64,000 nt of DNA from Nageia nagi (Eukaryota > Pinophyta), in the NCBI GenBank assembly GCA_050084985.1, contig JBITNC010000001.1, positions 86,428,001 through 86,492,000 on the forward strand, written 5' to 3'. Below the pieces are notes generated by a model. That model saw only the letters and a list, made by a program, of their open reading frames with translations. It did no database searches and was not told the origin of the DNA. The number at the start of each line of letters is the position of its first letter. Within the stretch, counting starts at the first letter, position 1. This document shows, piece after piece, positions 9,907-21,309 of the stretch. A program made the translations under genes and the position numbers.

Positions 9907-10938
9907 AAGAGTGAAGACTATTTTATATGAGGAAGACTATCTCAAGGAGAAGATAAAATATAGCGAGATCACTGATGGACTTCATGGTATAATGGAACCA
10001 TCATAAAAGGATATGGATGATTATCTTGAAGAGGAAATTGGATGGAGATCACTCCAATGGAGTGATAACATAGAGTCATATTTAAGAGGGAATATTGTGC
10101 AAAGAGGAACCATTAGAGTTCCTTGCTATAATTAAATAAATAGTTTCTTCAAGAGAAACATGGTATCCTACTCACCAAAGCATCATTGGAGGTGATGATT
10201 TCTTGTTAGTTGTTTTATTAACTAATGATATTGATGATTGTTTATTGAGTATATATTTTATGGATAACTCTAAGGCTATTATGAATGAATAATATGGTGT
10301 ATGTCTTATTAAGACATCACTTGAAGATTGTCTCATGAAGATAATATTACTAAAGATTCTTCCTTAAGAGAAGACAATGGTGGAGATCTTGGGTAACTTA
10401 GACTAAAATGATGGAAATAAAGAGTGGTTATTGAAAACAACTTTGAGAATACTTTTGATGAAGGGGGATTTTTAGCTCTCATCAAACATTGGTACTCAGT
10501 TATCTAAAAGAAAGAGCAACATCAAATATGGAGGAGATCCCATACCAAAGGTGGAAGGAGTGCCAATGTGAATATTTTATGTTGTTTGATTTCTTGTTGG
10601 AAGATTGTAGGAAATGAAAAAGATTAAGTTTATTTCAAATTTATGATGCTTATGGACTTGTAGAAGAGTTCCTTTAGCATCAAGGTAGATAATACTATAA
10701 TCAAAGCTCAATTAAAGACCATTTGAGTTGAAAATCAAACTTGTTGATGATCAACTAGACTTGCAAAATAGATCAATAAAATTTGAGAAGGTATAATTTT
10801 TTGGTTACCAAATTGAGTTGATTATTTTTGCATTAGTTATTTATTAATGATACCTTTCCAATGATTATACATATACCTATGTTTGTTGAGATTTTACCAT
10901 CATATTGGATATTATATTATAAGTTATCTAGATTACTA
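9907..10938. other. Noncoding DNA rich in short inverted repeats
   Basis: No coding potential on either strand. Between about 9930 and 10320 there is an unusual density of short perfect stems: ATGGT/ACCAT near 9985, ATCACTCC/GGAGTGAT (10048-10066), AGGAAC/GTTCCT (10105-10123), GTTTCT/AGAAAC (10143-10159), TTAGTT/AACTAA (10206-10225) and ATGTCTTA/TAAGACAT (10301-10317). Spacing is roughly 40-60 bp for most of them. The origin is unknown; it could be the remnant of a structured retroelement leader or 3' region. Confidence 0.45.
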
Positions 10939-11001
10939 CACCTCATGCCAAGCATAATGCACCTCACACTAGGCATAATGGACCTCATCCCAAGTACAAT
11001 G
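10939..11001 (+). repeat. 21-bp tandem repeat, three units
   Basis: Three contiguous 21-bp units with the consensus CACCTCATCCCAAGCATAATG, with a few substitutions and no indels. Degenerate further units continue to about 11055 (GATCAAGCATAGTACATCT). It lies left of the hairpin array of element D and may belong to the LTR or 3' region of D. Confidence 0.8.
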
Positions 11002-11436
11002 TGCATTAGAAATTCATCCTAAGGGTAGTACACTCTAAGATCAAGCATAGTACATCTACAAATAGAGCATTGATATTTTCCATTCAAAGTCCAACCAAGA
11101 TGTCATAGCAATCAAATATTGATAAGTATTGACAAGCATAATACCAACACTAATTAGTCTATTTTGATATGAACTATGATAGAGATATAAGAAAGATGAG
11201 AAACATATTAATAAAAGGTATGAGTTTAAGAAAACCCCCTCATATGAAATCCACCATGTTTCCCCTATTTGATGTTGATGTGCTCCATGAGCTCCAATGA
11301 TGACCTGCAAAAGAAAGAGTTCTAGGGTCCATAGCCATCTACCAAGAGGTCATCGATGATAACTACCCATGTTTTTGATATAATTTGATATGTGGAGTAC
11401 AACCATCTCATGTCACTTATGGTTCTATCCCTTAAT
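11002..11436. other. Noncoding DNA, possible unresolved 3' LTR zone of element D
   Basis: No ORF is supported. On the minus strand a purine tract AAATAGGGGAAAC (about 11250-11265) could be a polypurine tract of element D, but I could not find a second copy of the adjoining sequence on the right of D, so no LTR is called. Confidence 0.25.
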
Positions 11437-11441
11437 CTTAT

Positions 11442-11690
11442 GGAAGCTGGACTTCCTACTAAGACGCATAATGATAAAACTAGGAGCTGAGACTCCACCA
11501 AGAGGTGTATTGCAATGAGTATGAGAGCTAAAACTCTGCACCAAGAGGCATATTGTAATAAGGGGTGAAGCTAAAACTTCACCAAGGGGCATGAAACTAT
11601 AATGATGATATGGGAGTTTAGACTCCATGCCAAGAGGAATGCAAATTTATGATCTAGGAGCTAAAACTCTACACTAAGGGGTATCTAATA
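11442..11690 (-). repeat. Tandem array of six hairpin units in the 3' region of element D
   Basis: Six units with a period of about 41-46 bp. Each contains a short hairpin followed by a conserved tail ACCAAGAGGCATA (plus-strand reading). Stems on the plus strand: GGAAG/CTTCC (11442-11456), GGAG/CTCC (11483-11496), AGAG/CTCT (11524-11537), TGAAG/CTTCA (11566-11581), GGAG/CTCC (11613-11626), GGAG/CTCT (11657-11670). Loops are mostly CTAAAA or CTGAGA. The stem sequence varies between units while pairing is kept. It lies immediately 3' of the integrase on the coding strand of D. Tandem repeats in the 3' untranslated region are known for Tat/Ogre-type Ty3/gypsy elements. Confidence 0.75.
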
Positions 11691-11880
11691 TTTTTTATTT
11701 TGCTATTTCTAACTATGAAATAGGACCATAGGTGGTCATTTTTACTAAATATGTAGCCTTAGTGCTCCTCTTTTGACATTGAAATAACCTCTTATTTTGA
11801 ATTTATGCCATCTATGCACATGCTTATTCTTGTAGTGACATTTTTATGAAAATAAATGCACAGGGTGACCCACAGGTCAC

Positions 11881-13062
11881 TTAGATGTGATACTTATTTA
11901 GGTGCCTAGCATTGATGGAATTTTTGAGAACCTCCCCATCCAATGTAGATAATCTATATGCACCTCTATTGAATACCTCTATGATGATGTATGGGCCAAC
12001 CCAATTTGGCTCAAACTTTTCTTTAAGTTCATTCCTTGTTGTAGTGTTAGAAATGTTCTCTTGGAGAACCATATCCCCAACCTCAAATGCTTTAGGCACC
12101 ATTTTCTTTCCATAGGCCCTCTTTATTCTTTGTTGATTTGTTTTGAGATGCTCTAGTGCATTATTTCTTTTCTCATCTAATGCCTCTAGCTAATTTAACC
12201 TTGCTTCCCAATGTTGTGGTTCCTTCATGATATCTTTGAGTGCAATTCTCAAAGAAGGGATCTCAATTTCAATAGGAATGAATACTTCATCACCATACAT
12301 AAGAGAGTATGGAGTAGCACCTATTGCTATTCTTTCACTTATTCTATTTGTCCATAAAGTATATGGTAATTGATCATGCCAATCCCTACCATTCTTTTTG
12401 ATAGTTTTTGCCAATATTTCTTGATTGTTTTGTTTGTTAGTTTAGCTTATCCATTTCCTTGGGGATGGTAAATTGAAGAGAATCTCTATTCGACCTTATA
12501 TTTTTACAAATTTCTTTGATATCTTTTTCTATAAAATTTGCACCATTATCCATGATTAACATTTGAGGTATGCCAAATCTGGAAATGATATATTCCTTGA
12601 TGAAATTGATAACATGTTTTTGTATAGCTATTTTCAAAGGAATTGCCTCAACCCATTTAGTGTAGTATTCGGTGGCAACCAAGATAAACTTGTGCCCCTC
12701 ACTAGATGGAGGATTGATAACACCCATGAAATTCAAAGCCCACATTGAGAAAGGCCATGGTGATGTGACATAGTTCAACTTGTAAGTAGGTGTTAATTCT
12801 AATGTGTATGCTTTTGACATTGCTCACACTTCTTAACATGCTCACAACAATCATGCTCCATGGTGGGGCACCAATAACCCATCCTAATCAACTTGCCATA
12901 AACTAATCTCCCATTGAAATTACCTCCACATGCCCCTCCATGAGCATGCTCTAATGCTATTCCAATCTCCTCATCATGAAGACATCTCAAAAGAATACCA
13001 TTAAATGATCTTTTATAAAGTATATCACCAATAATGACATATTTCATGGCAAGTATTTTCAT
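11881..13062 (-). pseudogene. int: Element D integrase
   Basis: Integrase would join cDNA ends to host DNA. The N-terminal zinc-binding domain (13000-12800) keeps CEHVKKCEQC, while the second His of the H...H pair appears lost (GGNFNGR where GxHxxGR is usual). After a frameshift near 12810, the catalytic core (12790-12440) reads TSPWPFSMWALNFMGVINPP, then ILVATEYYTKWVEA and IMDNGANF. The first catalytic Asp seems changed to Asn (ALNFMG for the usual GMDFIG), while the second is kept. The next block (12414-12190) contains GATPYSLMYGDE. The C-terminal DNA-binding block (12102-11881) reads FEPNWVGPYIIIEVF and ends ARHLNKYHI. No chromodomain follows. Breaks and the Asp change make it inactive. 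Confidence 0.85.
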
Positions 13063-13409
13063 TCTAATCTATTCTCTCTTATTGAGTGTGGCATCAATAA
13101 AGTTATCCCTCAAATATTTGAATATGTGTTAGTACTAAGGATTTATCTCATAACCAACCTTTTGAGCAACACAAACCATTTTCAATTCCTCCTCAGCAAT
13201 TGTGAGAGTTCCCAAGTTCTTGATAGTGAAAGTAGTCTCCCTACCTTCTATCTCAATTGACATAAGTGAAGCTACACTTGCCATTACATCTACCAACCTT
13301 TTATTATTCCTTGGAATATTTACTAATTGATACTCTTCAAATCAAGCAAGGAGTTTTGTAGCAAGGACTTTATATGGAATAAGTTTCTCATCCTTGGTGT
13401 TGTAGATCT

Positions 13410-13660
13410 CATTGACTTGTTTCACTATCAACTATGAATCCCCATAAATATGCAAATGCATAACACCAATCTCTATAGTTGCTTTCAATCCTAATATGAG
13501 AGCTTCATATTTTTCCATAGTATGATTACATTCAAATGATAGTTTGTATGACATAGGAATAACATCATTCTGAGGTGATATTAATGCTATTCCTACTCCT
13601 GACCTTTGCATACAATATGATCCATCAAAATACATTTTCTAGAGTTTTGAAACCTTTGAA
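13410..13660 (-). pseudogene. Element D second RNase H (archaeal-like, Tat-type)
   Basis: This domain lies between the RT-linked RNase H and integrase. It reads MYFDGSYCMQRSGVGIALIS, then YEALILGLKATIEIGVMHLH and IYGDS, keeping the acidic residues in YFDGS, in the Glu before YEALI, and in GDS. A duplicated RNase H in this position is typical of Tat/Ogre-like Ty3/gypsy elements and some viral lineages. The same domain closes element B at about 63540. The frame runs on toward integrase through a linker of about 120 residues with few stops, consistent with one polyprotein. Confidence 0.8.
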
Positions 13661-13789
13661 AAAGGAACATAAATGGTCTTGTTGTCTTCAAAAGAAGGTC
13701 ATATGTGGTCCTCTTTTGTACATTCTACAATTTCTACCAAAGCACATTCATTCTAGAATTCTTCTCTAAGTTTTGTATTATCTTTCATG

Positions 13790-15080
13790 GTAAACTCTAC
13801 AACAAAATTTACAACTACCTACCCTTTAACTAATTTTTATTTCACAAACTTGAGATCAAACTCTTGAAGTAGCATGATTCATTTTGTTGATCTTCCATTG
13901 AGGCTTGGTTTTGATATTAGATATCTTAATGGGTATGCCTAAGTAAGTACATGTGTTATGATATTGATCATATAATGCCTCAACCTCTTAGTAACAAACA
14001 CTATACATTGACATAACTTTTCAATGGGTGTGTACCTAGTTTCATATTCTTTAAATGTTCTACTAATAAATTAGAATTCTCTCTCTTTACCATCTTCTTC
14101 CTTCTTTGCCAACATTACCCCAAATACATGTTCTATAGCTGAGACATAGAACCAAAGAGGTTTTCCATGCCTATATGGAGCCAATACTAATGAATGTAGC
14201 AAATACTTTTTTTTCTATCAAAAAATTCTTGACACTTAACATCCCATTTAAACTCAACTTCTTTCTTAAGTAAATGAGACATAGGAGCTATCTAATCTAT
14301 TAGCTAACAAATGAATCTTCTAACAGCTTGAATCTTACCTTGGAGGCTTCTCAATTGCTTGAGATTCATAGGAGGAGACATTTCTATGATAGCCTTAATC
14401 TTCTTTGGATCCACATCAATCCCCCTCCTAGAGATACTATGCCCCAAGAATTTGCCTAATGTTACCCCAACTACACAATTTTGAGGCTTGTTTCTTAACT
14501 TGTACTTCTTCATCCTTTCAAATGCTATTTTTACATCCTTAACATAGTCTTCTTTATTCTTTGATTTTATCAAGATATCATCTACATATACCTATACTAT
14601 TTTATGAATGAATTCATGGAACATAGTTGTGATTACTCTTTGATATGTGGCCCCTACATTCTTAAGATCAAATGGCATTACCTTGTAGCAAAAGTTGCCC
14701 CAATAAGTTCTAAAGGCTATTTTATGCTAATCATATCTATGTTGGGTAGTGGGAAATCATCTTTTAGACATGATTTACTAAGATCTCTAAAATTAGTACA
14801 TACTCTAATTTCACCTATAGGATTTTTCACTAGGACTACATTGGTCATCCATTCTAAATAATCAATGGACCTAATGAAGCCAACCTCTAATACTTTCTCA
14901 ATTTCCTTTTGACTAGTAAAGAAACCTAAAAAGGTATCTTTCTTGGTTTTTTCTTTACAAGAACTGCTGCTTTCTCGATAACCAAGTCATGTACCACAAA
15001 ATTTTCATCTAATTTAGGCATATCTTTATATGACCATGTAAACAATTCAAAATAATCATGAAAAGATTAAATCAACTCAT
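13790..15080 (-). pseudogene. pol: Element D reverse transcriptase and RNase H, with internal deletion
   Basis: RNA-directed DNA polymerase of the element. From the right: FELFTWSYKDMPKLDENFV (about 15060), a family-typical RT entry, then VLVKNPIGEIRVCTNFRDL and DDFPLPNIDM. There the sequence jumps directly to HKIAF and TYWGNFCYKVMPFDL (about 14725), so about 30 residues are missing compared with element G, including motif A with the first catalytic Asp (FMDxFSGYNQ in relatives). The thumb side is good: the YVDD motif with VYVDDILIKSK (about 14590) and FLGHSISRRGIDVDPKKIKA (14304-14573). The RT-linked RNase H follows (about 14200-13850: WFYVSAIEHVFGVMLAKKE, FKEYETRYTPIEKLC). Several TAG stops. 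Confidence 0.85.
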
Positions 15081-15795
15081 TTTGCAAAGGTTCCTCAAGG
15101 AGCTTACTTGTTTTCAAGAGTCATAATGTTTCTTGAGAACCAATGTTAACCTTCTCTATGTCTTCATTTAACCAAGTCATCTTTGATTTTGATGGTGTGG
15201 GAAATGGCAACTCTCCCAACCCTTCAATTTTATCTTCCATATATTCACCAAAGCAAACATGTGCATCTAGACAATGTTTGTGAGTCTTCTTTTCATGCCT
15301 AGTTGGATATTCAATTCTAGCACCCATAGATTCCAAGAAAGCATCATCATTCTCAAACAAGTCTATAGTATGTATTGAATCTTCATCATCTATTACACAT
15401 TCAATAACAAAGCAATTTTGATCATCTCTTACCTATTCATCTTCTTATGTTAATAACAAAAAATTTTCCTGACCATTGTGACCATCTCCATAATATGGAA
15501 TGATTCAACATTTGTTTTTCTCTATGATTTCCTTTAAAGAGGACCATTGGTGATCTTCATGGAGCCCAAAGGAGCATAGGTGGTCCTTTTCTTGAGTCTC
15601 CTACCATCTATCCAAGTGTCTCTTTGGACTAATGTTATTGACATCAGTGATGGTGTACGAACCAAACCCCGATATCCTTAATATTAATTCTCTATAATAC
15701 TTTTCTATAGATCTGATCATTCTTAGCTAATATAGCCTCATCTTCAAAATCATATGGAACAAATCTCTTAGGGGGAACATAATTTCATTACTTGG
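15081..15795 (-). pseudogene. Element D protease-RT linker
   Basis: In the polyprotein between protease and RT. The readable part includes EDSIHTIDLFENDDAFLESM and a Glu/Asp-rich stretch EDKIEGLGELPFPTPSKSK (15360-15121). It has no recognised domain and is broken by TAG/TGA. Linkers of this kind are usual in Tat-type elements; the G-patch-like motif seen in G and B was not found here. Confidence 0.55.
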
Positions 15796-15799
15796 CTAT

Positions 15800-16160
15800 T
15801 TTCTCATCTACTTTACCTTGTAAATATTTCCTTCAAAACTAAACTTGAAACATCTATGCAAAGTGGATGCTACTCCTTCCATGTCATCTATCCAAGCTCT
15901 TCCAGGAATTAAATTGAAAGATAGTTTTCCTTTTGTAATGTATAAGAGGGTTTTAAGTACCTTATTTCTTACTTTAATTGGAAGTGTGATGATTCTTGAA
16001 CATTTTCTTGGATCACCATCAGACCCTTTAACTCTCATGGTAGTCTCTTCTCTTGGAGGTAATAAATCTGGATAAAACTATGAAAGCAAGTGAGTGGTGG
16101 TAATATTCAAAGCTACCCCACCATCTATCAATGATATCTTAGTTGTATTACAAAAGGTAT
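15800..16160 (-). pseudogene. pro: Element D aspartic protease
   Basis: The active-site segment ISLIDGGVALNIT (about 16150-16110) keeps Asp-Gly-Gly in place of the canonical D-T/S-G. After one TAG the frame continues MRVKGSDGD... and ends with the diagnostic block IPGRAWIDDMEGVASTLHR (about 15900). It would be released from, and process, the Gag-Pol polyprotein. It lies between the zinc knuckle of Gag and the linker to RT, as in other Ty3/gypsy elements. One in-frame stop lies between the active site and the rest. Confidence 0.78.
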
Positions 16161-16299
16161 TCACTTCAATAAATAATGTTGGATGTAATCAGATCACATC
16201 CTTGCTAGGCTTTTCACTAGGATGAAAAGTAATAGCATCTCTTTTACTCCATATTTTTTCCTTTTTTACAAAAACAATGATTGAGATGTTCCTATCTAT

Positions 16300-17664
16300 T
16301 TAACTTTTCTTGAAAATATAATTCATCATTTCTCTATGAGTTTCTTAAATTTGAAGTAATTCAAACAAACTAACCTTGGCTTGTGTATTCTTGAGTTGCT
16401 CAATGAGGTCAAAACTTCTTGGGTCTTTAGGGAGCTCCTTTTCACATGTGACTAGATTTGTTGTTGCTCTTGGTTCTTCCTATTGTAAGTGTTGCATATA
16501 CTTCTTCATGGAAAATTACATTGATATGTTGCTCTTCCCCTATAACTTTAACTTTGGTAGGACACACATAGAATCCATCCTTTATGAACCTTTGTATTTT
16601 GTCTCTTAGGCCTCCACACCCATTAGCAACATGCCCCTTGGTTTTATGATATTCATAGTATCTATCTTCCTTGTACCATGTTGGCCTCTCTACTAACTCA
16701 TCTTCCTCTCACTTAGGTAAAGATTTTAATAGTCCCTTTACCATTAGATCTTTCAAGATAAACCTAAGAGGTATTGGAAACTTTATGAATTTCCTTTTTT
16801 CTTTTCATCTACCTTTTTTGCTACATGAATGGATTTTTCTTTCTTTGGTGATTGTGGCTACTTATCCTTTTCCCTAGGCTTGTCATCATCTCAATATTTC
16901 ACAAGCCCTAATTTCATAAGGACTTTTTCTTTTTCTAATAACTTATATGTCATATTAGAAAATTATAGATGTGTATAATCAATGACATAAGATTATAAGG
17001 ATAATATGACAACCTCCTTGAAGATATTGTTTACCTTCTTTTTTGTGAGCTTAGTTTTGATTTTTTGCCATGTATTTTTGAATCATACAACAAAATTTTC
17101 AAGATTTTCATTACTACCTTGCCTCATAGAACATATATCTAAAACCATGACTTCATGCTTGATGTTATGCTTATACTATTCTAGAAATAAGTTGCTCAAT
17201 TCTTGAAATGATGTAACTAACTTTTCAGGTAAAGAATAGAACCATTCATGAGCCTCTCCTTCAAAACTATGAGGAATGAACTTTGCCTATAATATTGAAT
17301 CCACACTTAATTTGAGCTCATACTCATCTTTAAACCCCTATAAATGTCTCTTGGGATCTCCCTCCCCACTAAAATTATAGAACATAGGATCTTTATAATC
17401 CAATAATGGCATGCACAAATGAATCTCATCACAGAGAGGGATACCAAACTCAATCAAATTATCAGGCTAAGCTAATCCTCTTGCTAGTTGGTCTATCTAT
17501 CTTTGCATACCCTCAATAGTAGTATGAATGTGATCATTATTACTTCCATCACCATGGTCAGCTCCTTCATTAGATACTTGTGGTCCATCATGCTAAATAT
17601 CTACCAAGAGCTCATCAAGATCTCTTCTTGAAAGACTTCATAGGAATAATATTAATTGATCCAT
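16300..17664 (-). pseudogene. gag: Element D Gag
   Basis: Putative start MDQLILFL at 17664-17662 on the minus strand. The retrotransposon Gag core is readable at about 17400-17060: FSGEGDPKRHL, PHSFEGEAHEWFYSLPEK, SFQELSNLFLE and RQGSNENLENFVV. The tail is Lys-rich, then a zinc knuckle at about 16660-16610 reads YYEYHKTKGHVANGC, in which the first Cys of the C-x2-H-x4-H-x4-C pattern is Tyr, a change expected from G-to-A decay. TAG stops are scattered through the gene. The far C-terminal part (16600-16300) needs at least one frame change to follow. Confidence 0.78.
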
Positions 17665-19600
17665 ATCTAAAACACTCACCAAAACACTTATTAGTCTTGA
17701 CTAAAACCCTAGAAGTTTAGCACAACTACTTATGTTTCAAGTCAATTTCACCAAATGTTTACAAATAAAAATTCAAGAATGCAAATAAATGAATACCTAC
17801 AATCTCGAAGGATATTTATAATTTTGAGCTAATGGATAGCAATTTATAATAAGAAAAGTTGATATAAAAGATAATGAATAACTAGAATCGAAATGACATC
17901 ACCAAATAATACTAAGTTTGTATACTTACCTCATAGAATGTACCTAATATCGATGAATGAAAGATAATGATGAAGCCTCAACAACTAACAAAGTCTACAC
18001 CTGAAGTTATGGAGTAAGGTGATCCAAAGAGAGGGCTGTAGGCAATCTATTTCATGCTTGAAAGGAGCATCGATGGTTTGTTTTTTCTATAGAGGAGCAT
18101 TGACAATATTTGTTAGACTATAGTCCATTTTGAACTAACTCTATGCCTCCACATAGACTCTTGATGATGGTATTTGATACTCAAATAAGCTAACAATTGT
18201 CAAGATGCTCTCATAAGGAAGTACACAAACCTAGCCTTGAATGGCAATGTCAAGAGACACCTAAAAGACTACCATCATCAAGACTAGATATGGGATCATG
18301 TATCTCTTTGATGTGGACTTAATAATAGATCCCTATTTATATAGATAATAACATGACCTACTCCTTAGGTCAACTTGTACCACTATAAATAAGAAAATAG
18401 TAAGTCAATGATATATATTGACCATATCCAAGATAACATTAATATTTCTTGAACATGGGAACATATTTTCTAATGTATTAATTTAAATTCATAAATTAAT
18501 TTTAGGTGATAACAGGTATTATTAAATCCAATATATATAAATTATTGACTAATAGATATACCATGGAAGCATAGAATCTAGGAGAAAAGGTCTTATTTAG
18601 GTTCAATAAGAGGCTCATAGCATTTGGAACTTATGACTCCATTCAAAAGGTAGGAAAATAAGATCCCATCTCTTATTAACATTGGGATTCATTAGAAAAT
18701 GAGGGTAAATCCAATAATAACATATATGAGCTTTATATCTAAGTAGAGTCTTATTATTACATCATCCACAATTCGATCACTATGGTCATTGAAAATATAT
18801 ACCAAATTTAGGCCACATAGAAAAGGATTTCTTTCAAGATATATGTTATAAGTTATTTGATCCTCAAGTTTTAATTGATAAATTCATTTAAAATTTTATT
18901 AAGGGATGAAATCCTTGGAATAAAATGAAAAGAAGTCAAAAATAATATGAATTCCTTTTTTGTAAAAGCGTTATGCATGAATTCGTTAAATTTTAGTCTG
19001 TAGGATTCCTTAATGAGTAATAATAGGGGATGATCAAATAATAATGAAATAAATGGAAGCTTCCATTTTCTTTCCTCCCCTTGTCTAACAAATACATGTC
19101 TTGAGTAACTCTCAAGCTTGCTTGATGGTTTTGATTGCCAAAATATATTTTATTTTTATATGCATAAGTGATTTAAGAAGTGATTAAATGTTGAATCCTT
19201 TCCAAAACAAATTTGATAAGGGAGAGGCAAGTGGAAATGTAATATATAATAATATTATTTCAAGTCTCATCCCTATGTATAGCTCTAAGAATATAGTTAG
19301 TACAAAAAGTAATGCCATGGTAAAGAAAATCTAAAAAATCCACACCTCAAAAATTCTCTAGAAAATAATAAATTTCCCAAGCTATTTTATGAAATCATTT
19401 TGTTTGAGCCAAACTAGCCCATAAAATATGAATACATTTTTCTAAATCCTTATAATAAAACTCAAAAGGGACCAACCTTGAGGAATTGTAAACATGGGTC
19501 AATGCTAGGATTTTAGAATACTCTTGGAATATTTTTAACTAAAGAGATGTCCTTTGTGACCTAGTAATTCAACTTATTTTTTAGTTTTGAACTAAAAAAT
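17665..19600. other. Noncoding DNA right of element D
   Basis: About 1.9 kb where the leader and 5' LTR of D would be expected. No ORF, PBS or LTR pair could be identified. Two GGAGCAT segments (about 18065 and 18103) recall the GGAGC motifs of element D but no array is formed. I see nothing else supportable. Confidence 0.5.
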
Positions 19601-19639
19601 ACCATATTTAAGTAGGAGTTCCTTGAAAATAAAAAGGAA

Positions 19640-20020
19640 AACAAAGGAATTTGAAGAAATACCTAAGCTGAATGGAATATGATTTGAAGCGAGAAATCCA
19701 TTTATGTATAGTAAGAGGATATTATTTGTAGCATAATATTTTAGTACAAAAATAAAATCCAAGATCAATACTAAGTTAGGGAATGGAAACAAATGCTAGA
19801 TTATGACAGAATCCTCTTTAGGTGCATGTGGTACAAATAAATAGGTCACTTGGATTCTTGTTATCCTATGAAACATGAGGTAGAGATAAAATTTTATAAT
19901 ATTTGTAATAACTATGGTCATGAGGATAAAGATCATAAAGAAAAGAATAAGAAACCTTGGGAAAAAGTTAAGGTATATAATCCTCTTAGGAATAGGAGGA
20001 AAATTCAATCCAACCTATAG
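19640..20020 (+). pseudogene. Zinc-knuckle relic, possibly LINE ORF1-like
   Basis: The plus strand reads EWKQMLDYDRILFRCMWYK, a stop, IGHLDSCYPM (about 19785-19900). The pattern C-x2-[C to Y]-x4-H-x4-[C to Y] following DYDRILFRC resembles the CCHC knuckles that follow a DUF4283-type domain in plant non-LTR retrotransposon or Gag-like proteins. A second degenerate knuckle, FYNICNNYGHEDKDH, follows. Both show Tyr where Cys is expected, as from C-to-T decay of the other strand. The upstream part is too decayed to identify, so the element type remains uncertain. Minus-strand frames here are shadows. Confidence 0.35.
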
Positions 20021-20343
20021 AAAATGGAAGGGATGCTAAAGTTTCAAGAAAACACCCTTAGATCAACCTAGGTTTAGGAGATCCTACTGAAAATCCCTTC
20101 TTATTATTCACAAAATAAAATTGAGAGGGGGTTGAATTAGTGTCTTAAACTTTAAACCTCAAACCCAAAATGCTTAAAATAATGGAATAGAAAAATTGTA
20201 ACAAAATAAGGTAAGCACATCAAGAGAAAATCATACAACACCAAATATAACAAGGTTTATCATTTAAGCTACATCCCTAAAGACTACTTAGATCATGGTC
20301 TAAATCTTTCCCAATACAAAGCATCAACTTTATATTCATTTAT

Positions 20344-20495
20344 TAGTACCAATCAGAAGGAGCATCAACCCTTAAGCTTTTCAACATAAACTACAAGGAG
20401 AACCAACCCCTACATTCTATAGTACCAACTATAAGGAGCATCAATCCCTACTTTACCAGTACTAACTAGAAGGAGCACCAACCCCTATGCCAAGA
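20344..20495 (+). repeat. Degenerate tandem repeat with AAGGAGCATCAACCC core
   Basis: Four units of about 33-46 bp share AGTACCAACTAnAAGGAGCATCAACCCCTA. Units differ by substitutions and short indels. Confidence 0.7.
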
Positions 20496-21139
20496 ACTAA
20501 CTCAAGAAATTCAAATCTTATGCAAAAGTTTGATGTTAAAATGCCTTCACTATATACATAACATGCACTAGTTTATATCTTATCACAACACTTCTGACTA
20601 TCTCTTATGGTCTCTACAATTGATCATCATAGCCAATGTAGTACCCTCCTTGCCAAATCAATCAATTTATCTAAATGGTAACATTTCCTTCTTTGATATT
20701 CAATCTCTATTTCAATAGCATTCACCTCTCTCATATGTAATCAATCACTTTATATACATCCTTTACACTCACTTCATCAATTCATAATTTTTTGTAGCAT
20801 CAATGCACATGCATGCCCTAGATTTATATTCTGGTAGTTTCATCTTTAACTATGATGCTCAGCTTAGGATGTCAATAGTTGACATGTTAAGATTGTAACT
20901 ATATTTTTTAGTTACTTATCTTCTCATCTAGAGTGATTCCTTTCTTGACTACTACTACATGATATTCATTATTAATGAAATGGTTACTCACATCTGATGT
21001 TTTATCCTTTAACTTTAGCACTCTACATGCATGTTGCATCATAATATTTTCACTATCTACATAAGCCTTTTGCATAAGGTTTTTAGACTCTACACAAAGT
21101 ATGTGCTCTTCACCTAATGACTTGGAAACTCTACATTAG

Positions 21140-21290
21140 CATCCACATAATCCCTCACCTATCCACATAACATATTTAATCTTCACATAAACAATTTTCC
21201 CTTTGTACAAATTATTTAATGTCCACATAAGGTATTTATTCTCCACATAAGCCCTTATCTATCCATATAAACTCTTTTGCATTCTCCCTA
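21140..21290 (+). repeat. Degenerate CACATAA repeat, left part
   Basis: Several copies of TCCACATAAnnnnTTTAT at about 20-30 bp intervals. The same motif forms a larger array on the other side of element E (30130-30520). Confidence 0.55.
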
Positions 21291-21309
21291 AGGTAATATG
21301 CATCAAATC

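Larger units (their letters stand above)
11440..17664 (-). mobile_element. Element D: Ty3/gypsy retrotransposon body, minus strand, LTRs not resolved
   Basis: Reading leftward from 17664 the order is Gag, protease, RT, RNase H, a second (archaeal-like) RNase H and integrase, then a tandem-repeat 3' region. Protease before RT and integrase last is the Ty3/gypsy order. The duplicated RNase H before integrase and the absence of a chromodomain indicate the Tat/Ogre-type branch. Many TAG/TGA stops, a deletion in RT and at least one frameshift in integrase make it dead. I looked for flanking LTRs at 10.5-11.4 kb and 17.7-19.5 kb and found no convincing pair. Confidence 0.8.

Noticed and set aside
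10470-10520. Possible second copia primer-binding site (TTGGTACTCAGTTATC)
   Set aside because: Only a partial resemblance to the initiator tRNA-Met complement and no LTR ends just before it.
11912-12115. Plus-strand open frame within integrase of D
   Set aside because: Shadow of the integrase C-terminal block, which is clear on the minus strand.
17000-19500. 5' LTR of element D
   Set aside because: No segment here could be matched to the region left of the integrase of D, and no PBS was found.
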